Shown here one piece after another: positions 45,127 through 57,059 of a stretch of DNA of 64,000 nt. The position numbers and the translations under genes are program-made. The stretch is from Corbicula japonica (lineage: Eukaryota > Mollusca > Bivalvia > Venerida > Cyrenidae). The stretch is taken from positions 5,787,380-5,851,379 of the forward strand of contig JAZAYU010000010.1 of NCBI GenBank assembly GCA_038501625.1, given 5' to 3'. The first letter of the stretch is position 1. Each line of letters starts with the position of its first letter. A model generated the notes under the pieces. The model ran no database searches, was not told the origin of the DNA, and worked only from the letters and a program-made list of their open reading frames with translations.

Positions 45127-45395
45127 CAGTTTAATGCTCTGGAAACTCCTCAAAAGCTGCAGTTGTTACATATAAGAAAATGACTTTGCAGTGTACATGT
45201 CACTTCTACAAACTAATAACATTATTATTTATTATGTGCATAGATCATGAATTTTACAGTTGTTACACTAAGCTTAATGTAATTAAATTGGCAATCATTT
45301 GTTTCAACCATTGCAAATGCTCTGTATCTTAGAGATGTCAGATGCCGGAAATCAGATCATATTTCCTAATGACCCCCACACTGACAAGTCATCAC

Positions 45396-45606
45396 TTAAC
45401 CCATTCCTTCATAATTTATATACGTGTACTCATTTAAACGCATGTGCGACCAGTGTTGATCCAGATTAGCCAGCACATCTGTGATAACCTAACAAATAAA
45501 AAAGCGAACCGTTTAGATCCTGATCAGACGGCACGGAAGTGTTGTCTGATCTGTATCTAAACCGTTTGCCTACGCAATAAAGGTGTGCCTATAGTGGAAA
45601 GGGGTA
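45396..45606. mobile_element. TTAA MITE, first hairpin deleted
   Basis: TTAACCCATTCCTTCATAAT to TATAGTGGAAAGGGGTAA; second hairpin with AACCGTTTAGATCC changes. Confidence 0.8.
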
Positions 45607-45894
45607 ATAGCAATGTCTGTTGGAGATGTGAGAGATGTGCCTGAAATCTGCTCATATTGCCTTATGACCGCCCCACACTGGGGACATGATCTTGCTGACA
45701 AGTCATCACTTAACCCAATCACAGGGACCACTTGGCTGACATGTCTGCCTGTTCTGTCTGATGACATTATTACAGAGATTTATGGAATGTGTAGGTGCAA
45801 TTGTCGGTGAGGAAGTCTCCAGGAACTATTATACAACTGGGAGATATTTCTGATTCTGTCTGCTGGGTCAAAAAAATGATGAGTAGTTATCCCG

Positions 45895-46070
45895 TTATTT
45901 CATATGCCTTTTATCACATGGGCAAACAGTGTAGATCCAGATCCGCTGGCACATTCTCACAATCTGATCAGGATCTGCACTGTTGGCCTTTTATGTTCTT
46001 CAGGTTTCTGACCAAGAAGCGAACAGTGTAGAACCTGATCAGACTGTTATTTTCCCTCCATAGAATTTAC
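45895..46070. mobile_element. TTAA MITE, right half lost
   Basis: TTTCATATGCCTTTTATCAC, one full hairpin, then ACCAAGAAGCGAACAGTGTA and a break after CTGATCAGAC. Confidence 0.62.
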
Positions 46071-46729
46071 AAGATACAGGGGTTCTACTATCTGCTCAAT
46101 CTCAAGGGTCATTTTGATCATTTTGGGGGGATTCTGCCAATAAATAACCAAAATACTCCAAGGAAAAAATGAGCCTTCAGCTGAAATCCTACATTGTAAG
46201 GGTCAAAATGAAGCTTTTTAGAAATTTCTATAGTCCAATGGTCATCTCCTGGGTCAATCCCTGTATCATACATGTATGTGTTACATATACAACATTTGAT
46301 GGCAACGGACAAAATTATTGTAACTTTACACTAATTTTCAATATCACAAACACACAAACACTAAACTAGTTCAGAAATAGAAATTGTATGACACTTTGAC
46401 ACATGTTTTCTATATAAAGGAATTGATGTTTCCCTGCAGGTTTTGTTTTAATTAGAATATTGTCACTTTTGCGCCACCCTGGGGACAAATCTGTGAACAA
46501 ATCTGCAATGTTGTGTTGTTCCCTATTAGAGAAAGACATCAGAATATTAGGTTAGTGGACAATTAGTGGATAATGTCCCTCGGATAACTTCCGTGACCTG
46601 TAACCACTTAATATTCCCTCAAAAGGCAGAAAAGGCATTTATTTACAGCTTTCTCTGTAATTGACATCAGCATAATAGTTACAATAGACTATTGCTACTA
46701 ATTGCATAAATGTACAGTAGAAAAAGGAG

Positions 46730-46955
46730 TTAAACCATTTATTCCACGAATTTGGCTGTTATCCCATGGGTGAATGAAAAGTGAAGTTCCAGTGCCGTCT
46801 GATCAGGATCTGTTCGCTTTTTTATTCATTATGTTATTTCTGATCAAAATGCGACCAGTGCAGATTCTGATCAGACGGCACGGATGTGCCGGCTGATCTG
46901 GATTTACACTGGTTGCACATGCGTAAAATTTCGTATTTATGGAGGAAAGGGTTAA
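46730..46955. mobile_element. TTAA MITE
   Basis: TTAAACCATTTATTCCACGA to TATGGAGGAAAGGGTTAA; left half diverged, right hairpin nearly perfect. Confidence 0.85.
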
Positions 46956-47440
46956 AACTTGAGACAGTTTGTCTTTAATACCTGATTGATAGTCTACAAA
47001 TATCTATTAACTTCTAGTGGATGAAAGTGAGACTATCGGTCAGAAACTTTCGATACACTGTGACATTGCTGAAATACTGCTGATAAAATGCTAATCAAAC
47101 AGCAGAATTCAATTTCCTTTCTGGAGGAAGGGAACAAGCAAGTTGTCAGATTGATGAATATTCGTTTTACAGCTTGGTATTTATCAATAATTTCCCTTGG
47201 GTGGGGGTGACACTCATTAGCCAGCAATATTAATCCCCTATCCCTGGGGACTTGTTGGATAACAAACCTGCCATATGCATCTTCTCTCCAGTTCATGATG
47301 GAATTACTTCTGTCAGGACCATTGTAATGGCATAGACTCCAGTTTGATTATCTTCTTAGTGGAAAATATTATAAAGACTGTTAGAGTACATATAAAATGT
47401 TGAAAATGATTTGAAAGTTGCAGTGGACTTCAATAATCTG

Positions 47441-47556
47441 TGTAGTTTATTTTAAATAGTATTTTCCTGTACTGTACCCTGTAGTTTATTTTAAATAGTA
47501 TTTTCCTGTACTGTACCCTGTAGTTTATTTTAAATAGTATTTTCCTGTACTGTACT
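47441..47556 (+). repeat. 39-bp tandem repeat, three copies
   Basis: Starts at 47441, 47480 and 47519 with TGTAGTTTATTTTAAATAGT, essentially identical. A low-complexity CTGTACTGTGCTGT stretch follows to about 47650. Confidence 0.93.
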
Positions 47557-47740
47557 ATAGTGTACTGTACTGTTTTGTCATGCACTGTGCTGTCCTATAC
47601 TGTACTGTGCTGTAGAGTGCTGTGCTTTGCTGTCTGCACTGCACTGCAATACTATTGTAAGGTATTTGAATGCTCGGATTGTCATTGTCAGTGGAAATTA
47701 TTTAATTCTCCCATATGCCATGCAATAATTCTTGGATATA

Positions 47741-47953
47741 TACTGTGGCATTATTTATTTTCGCGGGGACTAATTTTTGCGCATATCGCACAATCGGCAT
47801 TTTCGCGCGGAAATAAATTCGCGCAGTTGTATTGCTCCTGTAGAATATTATAATTATGTCGTTAATTTTATTTGGGGTTTGATTTTGCGCACATCCCTTA
47901 GTGCAAATATGCGAAAATTAATCAAACGCGAAATATAATGATAGTACAGTACA
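47741..47953. mobile_element. TACTGTGGCATTAT MITE, GC-richer copy
   Basis: TACTGTGGCATTATTTATTT on the left, ATAATGATAGTACAGTA on the right; inside TTTTCGCGGGGACTAATTTT and CGCGAAA blocks repeat in both orientations. It is the best copy of this family here. Confidence 0.6.
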
Positions 47954-47998
47954 CAGAGTATCATGTGATTGCCTACTTATCCATAATCAATTATAATT

Positions 47999-49210
47999 AT
48001 ACCCCCACAAACGAAGTTTGAGGGGATATATAGGAGTGAGCTTGTCGGTCGGTCGGTCGGTCGGTCGGTCGGATTCTTCGTTTCCAGATGATAACTCATG
48101 AAAGGCTTGACAGAATTAAATAATTTTTGGTACACATATATATCGTCATAAGATACAGGTCAATTTCGATTTTGGGGCTGGTGGGATCAGTGTCAAGGTC
48201 ACTGTTACTAAAAATAGAAAAATGGTTTCCGGATGATAACTCATGAAACACTTCACAGATTTAATCCTTGTTTGGTAAATAGATGTAACATCACAAGATA
48301 CAGGTCAAGTTCGACTTTGGGGCTGGTGGGGTCAATGTCAAGGTCAGTATTACTAAAAATAGAAAAAGGGTTTCCAGATAATAACTCATGAAAAACTTCA
48401 CAGATTAAATCCTTTTTTGGTACATATATGTAATATCAGAAGATACAGGTCGAGTTCGACTTTGGGGCCTGAGGGGTCAGTGTCAAGGTCACTGTAACTT
48501 AAAAAAGAAAAATAGTTTCTGGACTATAACTCATGAAATACTTCATAGATTTAATTATTTTTTGGGACACAGATGTAACATAACAAGATAAAGATTAGGT
48601 TTGACTTTGGGGCCTGTGGGTTCAAGGTCAAGGTCACTGTTATTTAAACTTCAAAACTTCGTTTCCACTCAGTAACTATAGCTTGGAATGAGATTCTTAA
48701 ATGAAATTTGGTGTATTGATGGTTTTTGTGAAGATGACTTTTGGGATTCAAGGCCTGTGGGGTCAAGGTCACTGTTACTAAAAATAGAAAATAAACTGTA
48801 TGCTCAATAACTTTGGTTCAGAATGAGATATTGTGATGAAAATTGCTATATAGGTAGTGTCTGTGAAGACGAAACTTGGTATTGAAATTGGGCCTGATGG
48901 GGTCAAGGTCACTGTTACTAAAAATAGAAAAAATGGTTTCTGGATGATTTCTCATAAACAATGTTTGGCACACAGTTCTTAGATAAAAGTTAGATAAAGG
49001 CCACTGTTACTAACATATTTAAACCATTTCTGCTCAATAAATTTAGAAGGAATGAAATACTGTGATGAAACTTGCTGAATATGTGGCTACTGTGAAGACG
49101 ACACTTTGGATTGAAAGTGGGGCACATTATGCCATTGATTCGAAGCATTCCCAGTTCAATTATCAAGCATACATGTGGGGGTATTTAATCACTTTCAGTG
49201 ATAATTCTAG
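47999..49210 (+). mobile_element. Helentron-like tandem-array element, copy 1 (1212 bp)
   Basis: The 5' end ATACCCCCACAAACGAAGTT is a hairpin with TGAGGGG. A GTCGGTCGG run (48044-48071) follows, then ~145-bp units with GATGATAACTCATGAAA and TCAAGGTCACTGTTACTA. Near the 3' end TGTGGGGGTAT inverts the 5' end, then the hairpin ATCACTTTCAGTGAT and AATTCTAG. It lies between T residues. Confidence 0.85.
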
Positions 49211-49640
49211 TTATTCATAGCCAGATATTTACACTTCAACTTCCTCCTCTACGTTGAAGTCTTATTCATCTAACAAATCATAATTTCTGATAATAAACAG
49301 TGTGACATATCACTTTAACAGGCGTGGCTACATTACAACCGTTCACAATTTATTGGACGTTGCACAATGTTTTGACGTGTTACGTCGCTGTCATGCATGT
49401 TTTGCCACGAGTTACCCATAATCACTTATAATTATTCATAACCAGATATTTACACTTCAACTTCCTCCTCTACGATGAAGTCTTTATAATTCATCTAACA
49501 AATCATAATTTCTGATAGTATACAGTGTGACGTATTACTTTAAAGGGCGTGGCTACATTACAACTGTTCACAATTTATTGGACGTTGCACAATGTTTTGA
49601 CGTGTTACGTCGCTGTCATGCATGTTTTGCCACTAGTTGC
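49211..49640 (+). repeat. 221-bp direct duplication
   Basis: TATTTACACTTCAACTTCCT at 49226 recurs 221 bp later, and the copies run on together through TTGGACGTTGCACAATG to GTCATGCATGTTTTGCCAC. A few substitutions separate them. Confidence 0.85.
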
Positions 49641-49722
49641 TGTGAAAAAGCGTGCCATAATTTACTTTGTCACAACGTGGCTGTTTTAACAGCCATCTGA
49701 AAAAGCCGTTGTATCACAAATT

Positions 49723-50064
49723 TGGGGCTTTTCATCGGAAAATTGGGAAGAGGCCCTGGCCTTTCCAATTGGGAAATTTATGCGCGATAATTGTTTATTT
49801 GGGGAAAACAAAATTAATTGAAAGATGGGTTCTAGTTTATAAAATTGATAAGTAATAGGTATTTTTAACTTACAACTATTTTTTTAGCTTTTTATTTTTC
49901 AGACATCAATTTTCAAACACCCCATTAAGGAGTTTTAACCATTTTTGGACATCCTACTTAGCATTTTGGGAAGAGTTTTTGCCACAATTGGGAAAAAATA
50001 CTATATTTTTGGATTGGGAAGAGGCCTTTTATAGGCCTCTGTTATATAAGCATGAAAAGCCCTG
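49723..50064. mobile_element. CAGGGCTTTTCAT element, 342 bp, 5-bp target duplication
   Basis: The left end TGGGGCTTTTCAT and the complement of the right end CAGGGCTTTTCAT are inverted repeats. AAATT is duplicated at 49718-49722 and 50065-50069. GGGAAGAGGCC blocks occur near both ends. Confidence 0.78.
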
Positions 50065-50139
50065 AAATTCTTGTAATAATTTCTGTATTAATGAGAATAT
50101 TTTGTTTAAATATAAGGATTGAATTGATATTCAATAGTT

Positions 50140-51328
50140 ATACCCCCACAAATGAAGTTTGAGGGGGTATATAGGAGTGAGCTTGTCGGTCGGTCTGTCA
50201 GTCTGTCGGTCGGTCGGATTGTTCGTTTCCGGATGATAACTCATGAAAGGCTTGACAGAATTAAAAAATATTTGGTACACAGGTTTATCGTCATAAGATA
50301 CAGGTCAAGTTCGATTTTGGGGCTGGTGGGGTCAGTGTCAAGGACACTGTTGCTAAAAATAGAAAAATGCTTTCCGGACGATAACTCCTGAAAGGTATCA
50401 ACTATTTTAAAAATTTTTGGTACACAGGACTGGTGTAACATCACAAGATACAGGTTCTAATTTGAGGCTGGTGGGGTCAATGTCAAGGTCAGTATTTCTA
50501 AAAATAGAAAAATGGTTTCCGAATGATAACTCATGAAACACTTCACAGATTAAATCCTTTTTTGGGACATAGTTGTAATATCAGAAGGTACAGGTCAAGT
50601 TCAACTTTGGGGCATGTGGGGTCAATGTCAGGGTCACTGTTACTTAAATAGATATATTGTTTCTGGATGATAACTCATGAAATACTTCATAAATTTAATT
50701 ATTTTTGGGATACAGATGTAACATAACAAGATACAGATTAGGTTTGACTTTGGGACCTGTGGGTTCAAGGTCAAGGTCACTGTTATATAAACTTCAAAAC
50801 TTATTTCCACTCAGTAACTATAGCTTGGACTGAGATTCTTAAATGAAATTTGGTGTATTAGTGGTTTTTGTGAAGATGACTTTAGGGATTCAAATGCTCA
50901 ATAACTTTGGTTCAGAATGAGATATTGTGATGAAAATTGCTATAAAGGTAGTGTCTGTGAAGACGAAATGTGGTATTGAATTGGGCCTGATGGGGTCAAG
51001 GTCACTGTTCACTGTTACTAAAAATAGAAAAAATGGTTTCTGGATGATTTCTCATGAAAAGCTTCACATATATAAACAATTTTTTGGCACACAGTTGTTT
51101 GATAAAAGCTAAGTAAAGGTCACTGTTACTAACATATTCAAACTGTTTTTGCTCAATCAATTTAGAAGGAATGAGATAATGTGATGAAACTTGTTGTATA
51201 TGTGGCTACTGTGAAGACACACTTTGGATTGAAAGTGGGGCACATTATGCCATTGATTTGAAGCATTCCCAGTTCAAGTATCAAGCACACATGTGGGGGT
51301 ATTTAATCACTTTCAGTGATAATTCTAG
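50140..51328 (+). mobile_element. Helentron-like tandem-array element, copy 2 (1189 bp)
   Basis: Same ends and unit order as 47999-49210: ATACCCCCACAAATGAAGTT at the start, ATCACTTTCAGTGATAATTC-TAG at the finish. It is similar throughout with small indels, so the two come from one subfamily rather than one local duplication; their flanks differ. Confidence 0.86.
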
Positions 51329-51432
51329 TTTTCATTTGTTTATGAAAAACAATTGGATTGTTTAAAGTAAGCGTGAAGCTTCACACACTTTAAACAACTA
51401 ATTGTTTTCCATACCCAAATGAAAACTATTAT
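51329..51432. mobile_element. Palindromic element directly after a Helentron-like end
   Basis: TTTTCATTTGTTTATGAAAA-ACAATTGG on the left mirrors CTAATTGTTTTCCATACCCA-AATGAAAA on the right; inner TTTAAAGT/ACTTTAAA and GTGAAGCTTCAC also pair. It starts at the very base after the CTAG end. Confidence 0.65.
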
Positions 51433-51622
51433 AAATCGCTTCAATCCTTAATTATAAAATAAAAACTAGTGTTTTGCACCAATATTTTGTTAGCATTATC
51501 TATATTTGCTTAATTATTCATGTTACATTAATAAATATGTCTATATTTAAAAAATGTAATGTTCCCTAAGCATTTTCAAAATAGCAGTACTTTGGTATTT
51601 ATAAACTGCAAAGGATGTTATA

Positions 51623-51852
51623 TTATCCTTTTCCTCCATATACACACTTTTATGGCATGAGCAAACAGTGTAGATCCAGATCAGCCGGCACATCCATGCC
51701 GTCTGATCAGGATCTGCACTGTTTGCTATTTGATTTATTAGGTTTCAGAGACCAGTGTAGATCCTGATCAGACAGCATGGATGTGCCGGCTGATCTGGAT
51801 CTACATTGGTTGCACATGCGTAAAAATGTGTATATATGGAGGAAAGGTTTAA
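51623..51852. mobile_element. TTAA MITE
   Basis: TTATCCTTTTCCTCCATATA to TATGGAGGAAAGGTTTAA, both hairpins well kept (CAGCCGGCACATCCATGCCG loop). Confidence 0.88.
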
Positions 51853-52234
51853 CAGATAAACCATTGTGTTTTCCTCAAAATATTCTCATCTTTTTGTTAA
51901 ATTGATTAAAAAGATTTTGCCTAATTATTTATATTAAATAAATGCTTTTTATGTAACAAGCATTATATAGCAATGATTCGGAATTTAATGACTCATTTTA
52001 AATGAAATATCCTCATCTATAAGAGCTAAAGCACTTGAAGTAGCATTGAAATAACAAGGAGTTATACTGTTTTTGCACTAAGGTGATGACATACTTCTTA
52101 ATGAGATATCCCTCAAAATAATAATTTGTCATCGTTTGATGGATTATGCAGTTTTTGCTCTATTACTAATGTTGCATTTTGAAGATTTACAAAAATATGT
52201 TGCAATACAGCTTCGAGACTGAACAATCCATTAG

Positions 52235-52337
52235 GCAGATGCCACCTATGTACAGCTTTAACTTGCATTAGAAGAAATCAACTGATTATTATGAACATTT
52301 TCCAGTGGTGCCAGTTGTGAGCCATAAACAATGCCTT
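52235..52337. repeat. Direct repeat, copy 1
   Basis: AGATGCCACCTATGTACAGC to GAGCCATAAACAATGCC; its partner is at 53000-53101. The 765-bp spacing carries a MITE pair in between. Confidence 0.7.
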
Positions 52338-52587
52338 AACCTTTTACTCCATATATATGCATTTTTACGCATCAAATCAGGCATACTATATATGAAGAGA
52401 AGGGGTTTACTTGCATTACAACGACTTTACCCTTTACATCTATTTGCATTTTTTTGTCAGAAATAACCTAATAAATAAAAAAATGAACAATGCAGATCCT
52501 GATCAGATGGTACGGATGTGTTGGCTTATCTGGATCTACACTGTTTCCCCATGTCTTATAATGTGTGTATATGCAGTAAAGAGTTAA
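52336..52587. mobile_element. Two TTAA MITE fragments
   Basis: 52336-52412 is an internally deleted copy (CTTAACCTTTTACTCCATAT to TATGAAGAGAAGGG). 52427-52587 keeps the second hairpin and ends GCAGTAAAGAGTTAA. Confidence 0.65.
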
Positions 52588-52999
52588 AGTGAATTTCCAT
52601 AACTTATATAAAAACTGTTAATGAAAAGAAAGTTTTTTGCATTAATTGTCAGAATTTTAATCAGAAATAAAAGACAGAAACACAAAATAGGATAAAGAAA
52701 TCTAACTCATTACTTACTTTATACGGATATAGTTTTTAAGTATGAATATTGATGCCTCACCGCAAGTGATGCAAATGAGGTCGATTTACTGTAATACTAG
52801 GTGTATGCATGCATAGTCTAAATGTGACAAACTGAATAATAATTAATGTTTATTCGCTCCAAAGTAATGTCGACCCCAATAATTTGAAGGCACATGCTAG
52901 TAACACCCTATCACACGGAACTTTTTTATTTAATATTTGACGGTGCAATACTATTATCTTTCTTTATAAATGCATAAAATATGATGGACTGTCACTTTA

Positions 53000-53101
53000 A
53001 GTAGATGCCACTGAGTACAGCTTTAACTTGCATTGGAATAAATTGACTGATTATTATGAACATTATCTAGATGTGGTGCCAATTGTGAGTCATAAACAAT
53101 C
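53000..53101. repeat. Direct repeat, copy 2
   Basis: AGATGCCACTGAGTACAGCT to GAGTCATAAACAATCAC; roughly 85-90% similar by eye to copy 1. Confidence 0.7.
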
Positions 53102-53231
53102 ACTTCTATTCTGTGATCACTGTATTGGCAGAAGGTTTATCTTGTGTTCACTGAAGAGTGGCATCTTCAGGGAATTGTTATTTTGAATTTTTCAATTTTA
53201 TGTGAGCTTATTCCTAAGTTTTCTAAGTTTG

Positions 53232-53473
53232 TTAACCCTTTCCTCCATAGATACACCTTTATTGCATGGGCAAACAGTTTAGATCCAGATCAACCAGCAC
53301 ATCCATGCCTTCTGATCAGGATCTGCACTAGTCCCATTTTGGTCAGAGATAATCTTAACAAATCAAAAAGCGAACAGTTTAGATCCTGATCAGATGGCAC
53401 GGATGTCCCGGCTGATCTGGATCTAAACTGTTCCCCCTCAAAATAAAGGTGTATCTATGGAGGAAAGGGTTAA
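53232..53473. mobile_element. TTAA MITE, full length
   Basis: TTAACCCTTTCCTCCATAGA to TATGGAGGAAAGGGTTAA, 242 bp. A decayed second copy (53470-53690) starts at the same TTAA. Confidence 0.92.
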
Positions 53474-53928
53474 CAAAGTTATTCCATGGATATGTATTTT
53501 ATCCCGTGGCTGTTGCAGACTGAGTGATCAGGATCTACACTTTCAGTTCTTGGTCACAAAAAATCTAATAAATCTTAAAGCAGCAGCTGTAGTGTAGATT
53601 CGGTAATCTTCTCCGGTTGCTTTTATGTTTATTTCTGGCCAAAAATCAAAAAGTGTAGATCCAAATAAAGTCTTCATAACTGTTCATTATAATGCAGCCA
53701 CCATGATGGAGATAAATTACATGATTACCCCCTCCTGACATAATTAACAAATTTGTCTAGCCTCTGGCAGTCAGCTAATCAAAAGCTGTGGACAAAGAGC
53801 CTATGAGCACTCCCAGTTTCTTTTGGGTCAATGTTTCTGATTACTGAAAGATTAGACACAGAATAATGTTCATTTAGTTTGGCTACTGGCCTTTTCTTAG
53901 TGTCATGTCATGAACTGGCTGTGAATCC

Positions 53929-54167
53929 TTTACTCTATATTATACCCATTTTATCACATGGGCAACAGAGTAGATCCAGATCAGCGAGCTTATATGTGCC
54001 ATCTGATCAGGATCTTCACTTTATATTTCTTGGTCAGAAATAACCTAATGAATCTAAAAGTGAAAGCCATGCAGGTCCTCTTAAGACGGCATTGATGTGC
54101 TGGCTTATCTGGATCCACACTGATCACCTAAGTGCTTAAAAGGCCTAAAATACGGAGTAAAGGGTTT
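53929..54167. mobile_element. TTAA MITE, ends decayed
   Basis: GAATCCTTTACTCTATATTA to TACGGAGTAAAGGGTTT with both hairpins; the second has lost most of its left arm. Confidence 0.72.
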
Positions 54168-55443
54168 GGAAAAAATTAAGTAATGAAATAAGTTTACAAT
54201 TTTAAACAAGTTATATTTTTTGATAAATTATTGACAGTTATATAAAAAAATTGCACATATTATGGTCATTGTAGATAATTCTTGAAAATATCTTTAAGAA
54301 AGGCAGACTTTGTTTATCTATACTACATACCTTACTATTAGTTACAATATGTTTTTCGAGCGTTTACAGTCTAATGGCCCGGGCATTATAGAATAATCGG
54401 CCCGCGGATTGCATTATGTCACAATGTTTCTGTTTTGTTTTCAATCAGTTTCTAATACATTAATTCTGAACAGCGAACATTTCTGCAATCCTCTGTCTAG
54501 TCTATAATGACAAATATGTACCAGACCATCAAACCCCTATTTAAGAAACAGTTTAGGAGTGATTAAAATAAAATTGAATTGTACATACTTGTGAAACATC
54601 CCTATTTAAAAGAACTGGCAACATTATTTTCTAATAATTTACTCTTGTATCCAGTATTATAAAACCGTTTTTGATGTAATTGAAGCATGCAGCAGTCACG
54701 ACACACAGGCATAAGAATGAAAAACTCGCAAATTATAGTAGTTACACAATTTAATAATATCCTGTCGTGTATAAATGAATTTGGGAGAAAGTTCTTGTTT
54801 AAAACAAAAAAAAACAACATTCAAAAGACAGTGATTTGCACAGTTTGAAAAAAATAAACAAATGTTTAATTACGTCACAGATAAAATTGAACTGACGTTA
54901 CATAGTTTGGCATCATGGCAATTGTAGTGAACAAGTGCTCTCTAAAGAACCTTAGTTGTTTAGCGAGTGCAAATTTTATAAAAATAGGTCATGATGGATG
55001 TTTAGAAGGAAGATGAGTCCTCTTTAGGTTATGTATCATAGACATTAATACACCGCTGAGATTTAACAATTTTCATCACATTAAATATACATTTACCATG
55101 GTTTGATTTCTCTGGGGTTGATTGGGGGGTTCACTTGTCCCTAGTTTGAAAAACACAAAATGTAATGATACCATAATGAACAGTTCTTGCCAATTTAAGT
55201 GTCAAATGTAAGCTCTATAATAAGCATATGTTTTTGTAAAAAGAAAGAAAAATGTGATTGTTTATGTCTGGATTCTCCCACTTTTTCTCATGAACCAGTT
55301 GACTTGCCATTGTTTTTCAAGGTAATTCTAGGTGATTCACACTGAACTTTTCATACATCCTTGACACCGGTTGTTGTATGTAACATAAAATTGTTTAAGT
55401 TTCTACTTGCATTTTGCAACTAAAAAAGTAACAAGTGCCAACT
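54168..55443. other. Intronic stretch without recognised element
   Basis: Mostly AT-rich. A GGCCCGGGC and CGGCCCGCGG patch (54378-54410) and paired TTACGTCA/TGACGTTA motifs (about 54870-54900) are the only notable points. No exon is supported. Confidence 0.4.
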
Positions 55444-55591
55444 GGGCCAAAGATCATAAAACTAAATCTGGAGACCAGTCTCAAATCTCAAGCATCTGAT
55501 TGGCTGAAATGGCGATTGGTCGCCATTTCAGCCAATCAGATGCTTGAGATTTGAGACTGGTCTCTAATCTCAGTTTTATGATCTTGGGCCC
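55444..55591. mobile_element. CCAAT foldback element, nearly perfect
   Basis: GGGCCAAAGATCATAAAACT to AGTTTTATGATCTTGGGCCC; inverted symmetry extends three bases further (ACT...AGT). Confidence 0.9.
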
Positions 55592-55938
55592 AGTAATTGG
55601 TGCTGTCAAAATTAATGCTTTAGTTAAAAGCTACAGAAAAACGAAGAAGTTTATTTGCAATATTTTCTTGGAATAGGGGTTTAATTTGACATTTCATTAG
55701 AAACATTGCCTTTCCCTATAATTGTAGCTAATATTATTACACCCTTCACTTTGTGATTTTCTTCCTGGAGATTATTTCAAGTTGTTCCTGATCAGACTGA
55801 GAATTCAGCCTTTTTTGGAACTCAATCAAAGGTTTATGATTCTCAGGCTGTGAAGTGTTCTATGGATGCTTTGATTTTTTTCCTTATTTCGGACATTTTC
55901 AGTTTGAAAAAACTAAATTGTGCTTTTATTTTATTTTG

Positions 55939-56291
55939 TTAACTCCTTACTTCATAGATACACATTTATTGCAAGGGCAAACAGTGTAGATCCAGATCAG
56001 TCTTGTGATCAGGGCTGAAGGTTATAAAGCTGAGATTGGAAACCAGTCTCAAATCTCAAGCAGGTCGCCATTTCAGCCAATCAGATGCTTGAGATTTGAG
56101 ACTGGTTTCCATGCTCAGCTTTATAACCTTGGGACCAGGATCAGGATCTACCCTGTTTTATTTCAGATTCACAAGTTTATATAATGACCAAAAAGCGAAC
56201 AGTGCAAATCCTGATCAGACAACCTGAATGTGCTGGCTGATCTACTGGTCGAACATGCGATAAAATAAATAAATATGGAGTAAGGGGTTAA
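55939..56291. mobile_element. TTAA MITE interrupted by a foldback
   Basis: TTAACTCCTTACTTCATAGA and part of the first hairpin, the foldback 56012-56136, then CAGGATCAGGATCTACCCTG to TATGGAGTAAGGGGTTAA. Confidence 0.83.
56012..56136. mobile_element. CCAAT foldback element inside a MITE
   Basis: GGGCTGAAGGTTATAAAGCT to GCTTTATAACCTTGGGA, left arm shortened at the centre. Inserted after TGATCA of the MITE hairpin. Confidence 0.87.
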
Positions 56292-56897
56292 ATCCATTTA
56301 TTTATCGCGAGTGAAAATGCAAACGCTTGCAATGGTTCAAAATCACAAATTAAAGCCAAAAAAGTGGACAAAATTTCTTCTCCATGCTTTAGAAATTGTG
56401 ACATTTTTGAGTAGTTTTTACCGCTGAAATGTTGAGTTGCCAGTGTTCCAAACCCTTGGCATGCACCATCATTATGCTGAAATTGAAAACACTAACCTTA
56501 GAGTAAAGGTTTAATTGTATATAGGCTTTAGATAGGATTTTTGCCCATTTAAATGTAGCAAATCGTAGTGATAACACCAGAACATTTTTTCCACCCTGTC
56601 ACATCCTTCTTGTTTAATCAATTTCTAGCCCTGTTAGATGACACACTTAGAGGAAAAACACATTATTTTCAGACCACTACATGAGAGACAAGCAATTCAT
56701 CAAATGAAAAAACACCCTTCTATCATCCGAGATTGGTTTCCACTTATATTGTATGATATACAGATTATTTGCAGCCTTTCTTCTTCCTCGGTCTTTGAAA
56801 ATTGACATTTAGCGTTCCTGTCCTGCCGTTTGATGTAGTGATATTGACCAGTGTTGAGAAACTTCGGGCAGAAATCAGTCCCATCATGATGAACACT
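56292..56897. other. Intronic stretch without recognised feature
   Basis: No inverted ends and no supported exon on either strand. Confidence 0.35.
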
Positions 56898-57043
56898 TGG
56901 CCCAAGATCATAAAACTAAGTTTTAAGATCAGTCTCAAATCTCAAGGCTCTGATTGGCTGAAATGGCGACTGGTTGCCATTTCAGCCAATCAGATCCTTG
57001 AGATTTGAGACTGATCTCCAGATTAAGTTTAATGATCTTGGGT
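56898..57043. mobile_element. CCAAT foldback element, GATC variant
   Basis: GGCCCAAGATCATAAAACTA to TTTAATGATCTTGGGTAC, of the same subfamily as 41409-41556. Confidence 0.85.
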
Positions 57044-57059
57044 ACAGGTTTGGATCATT

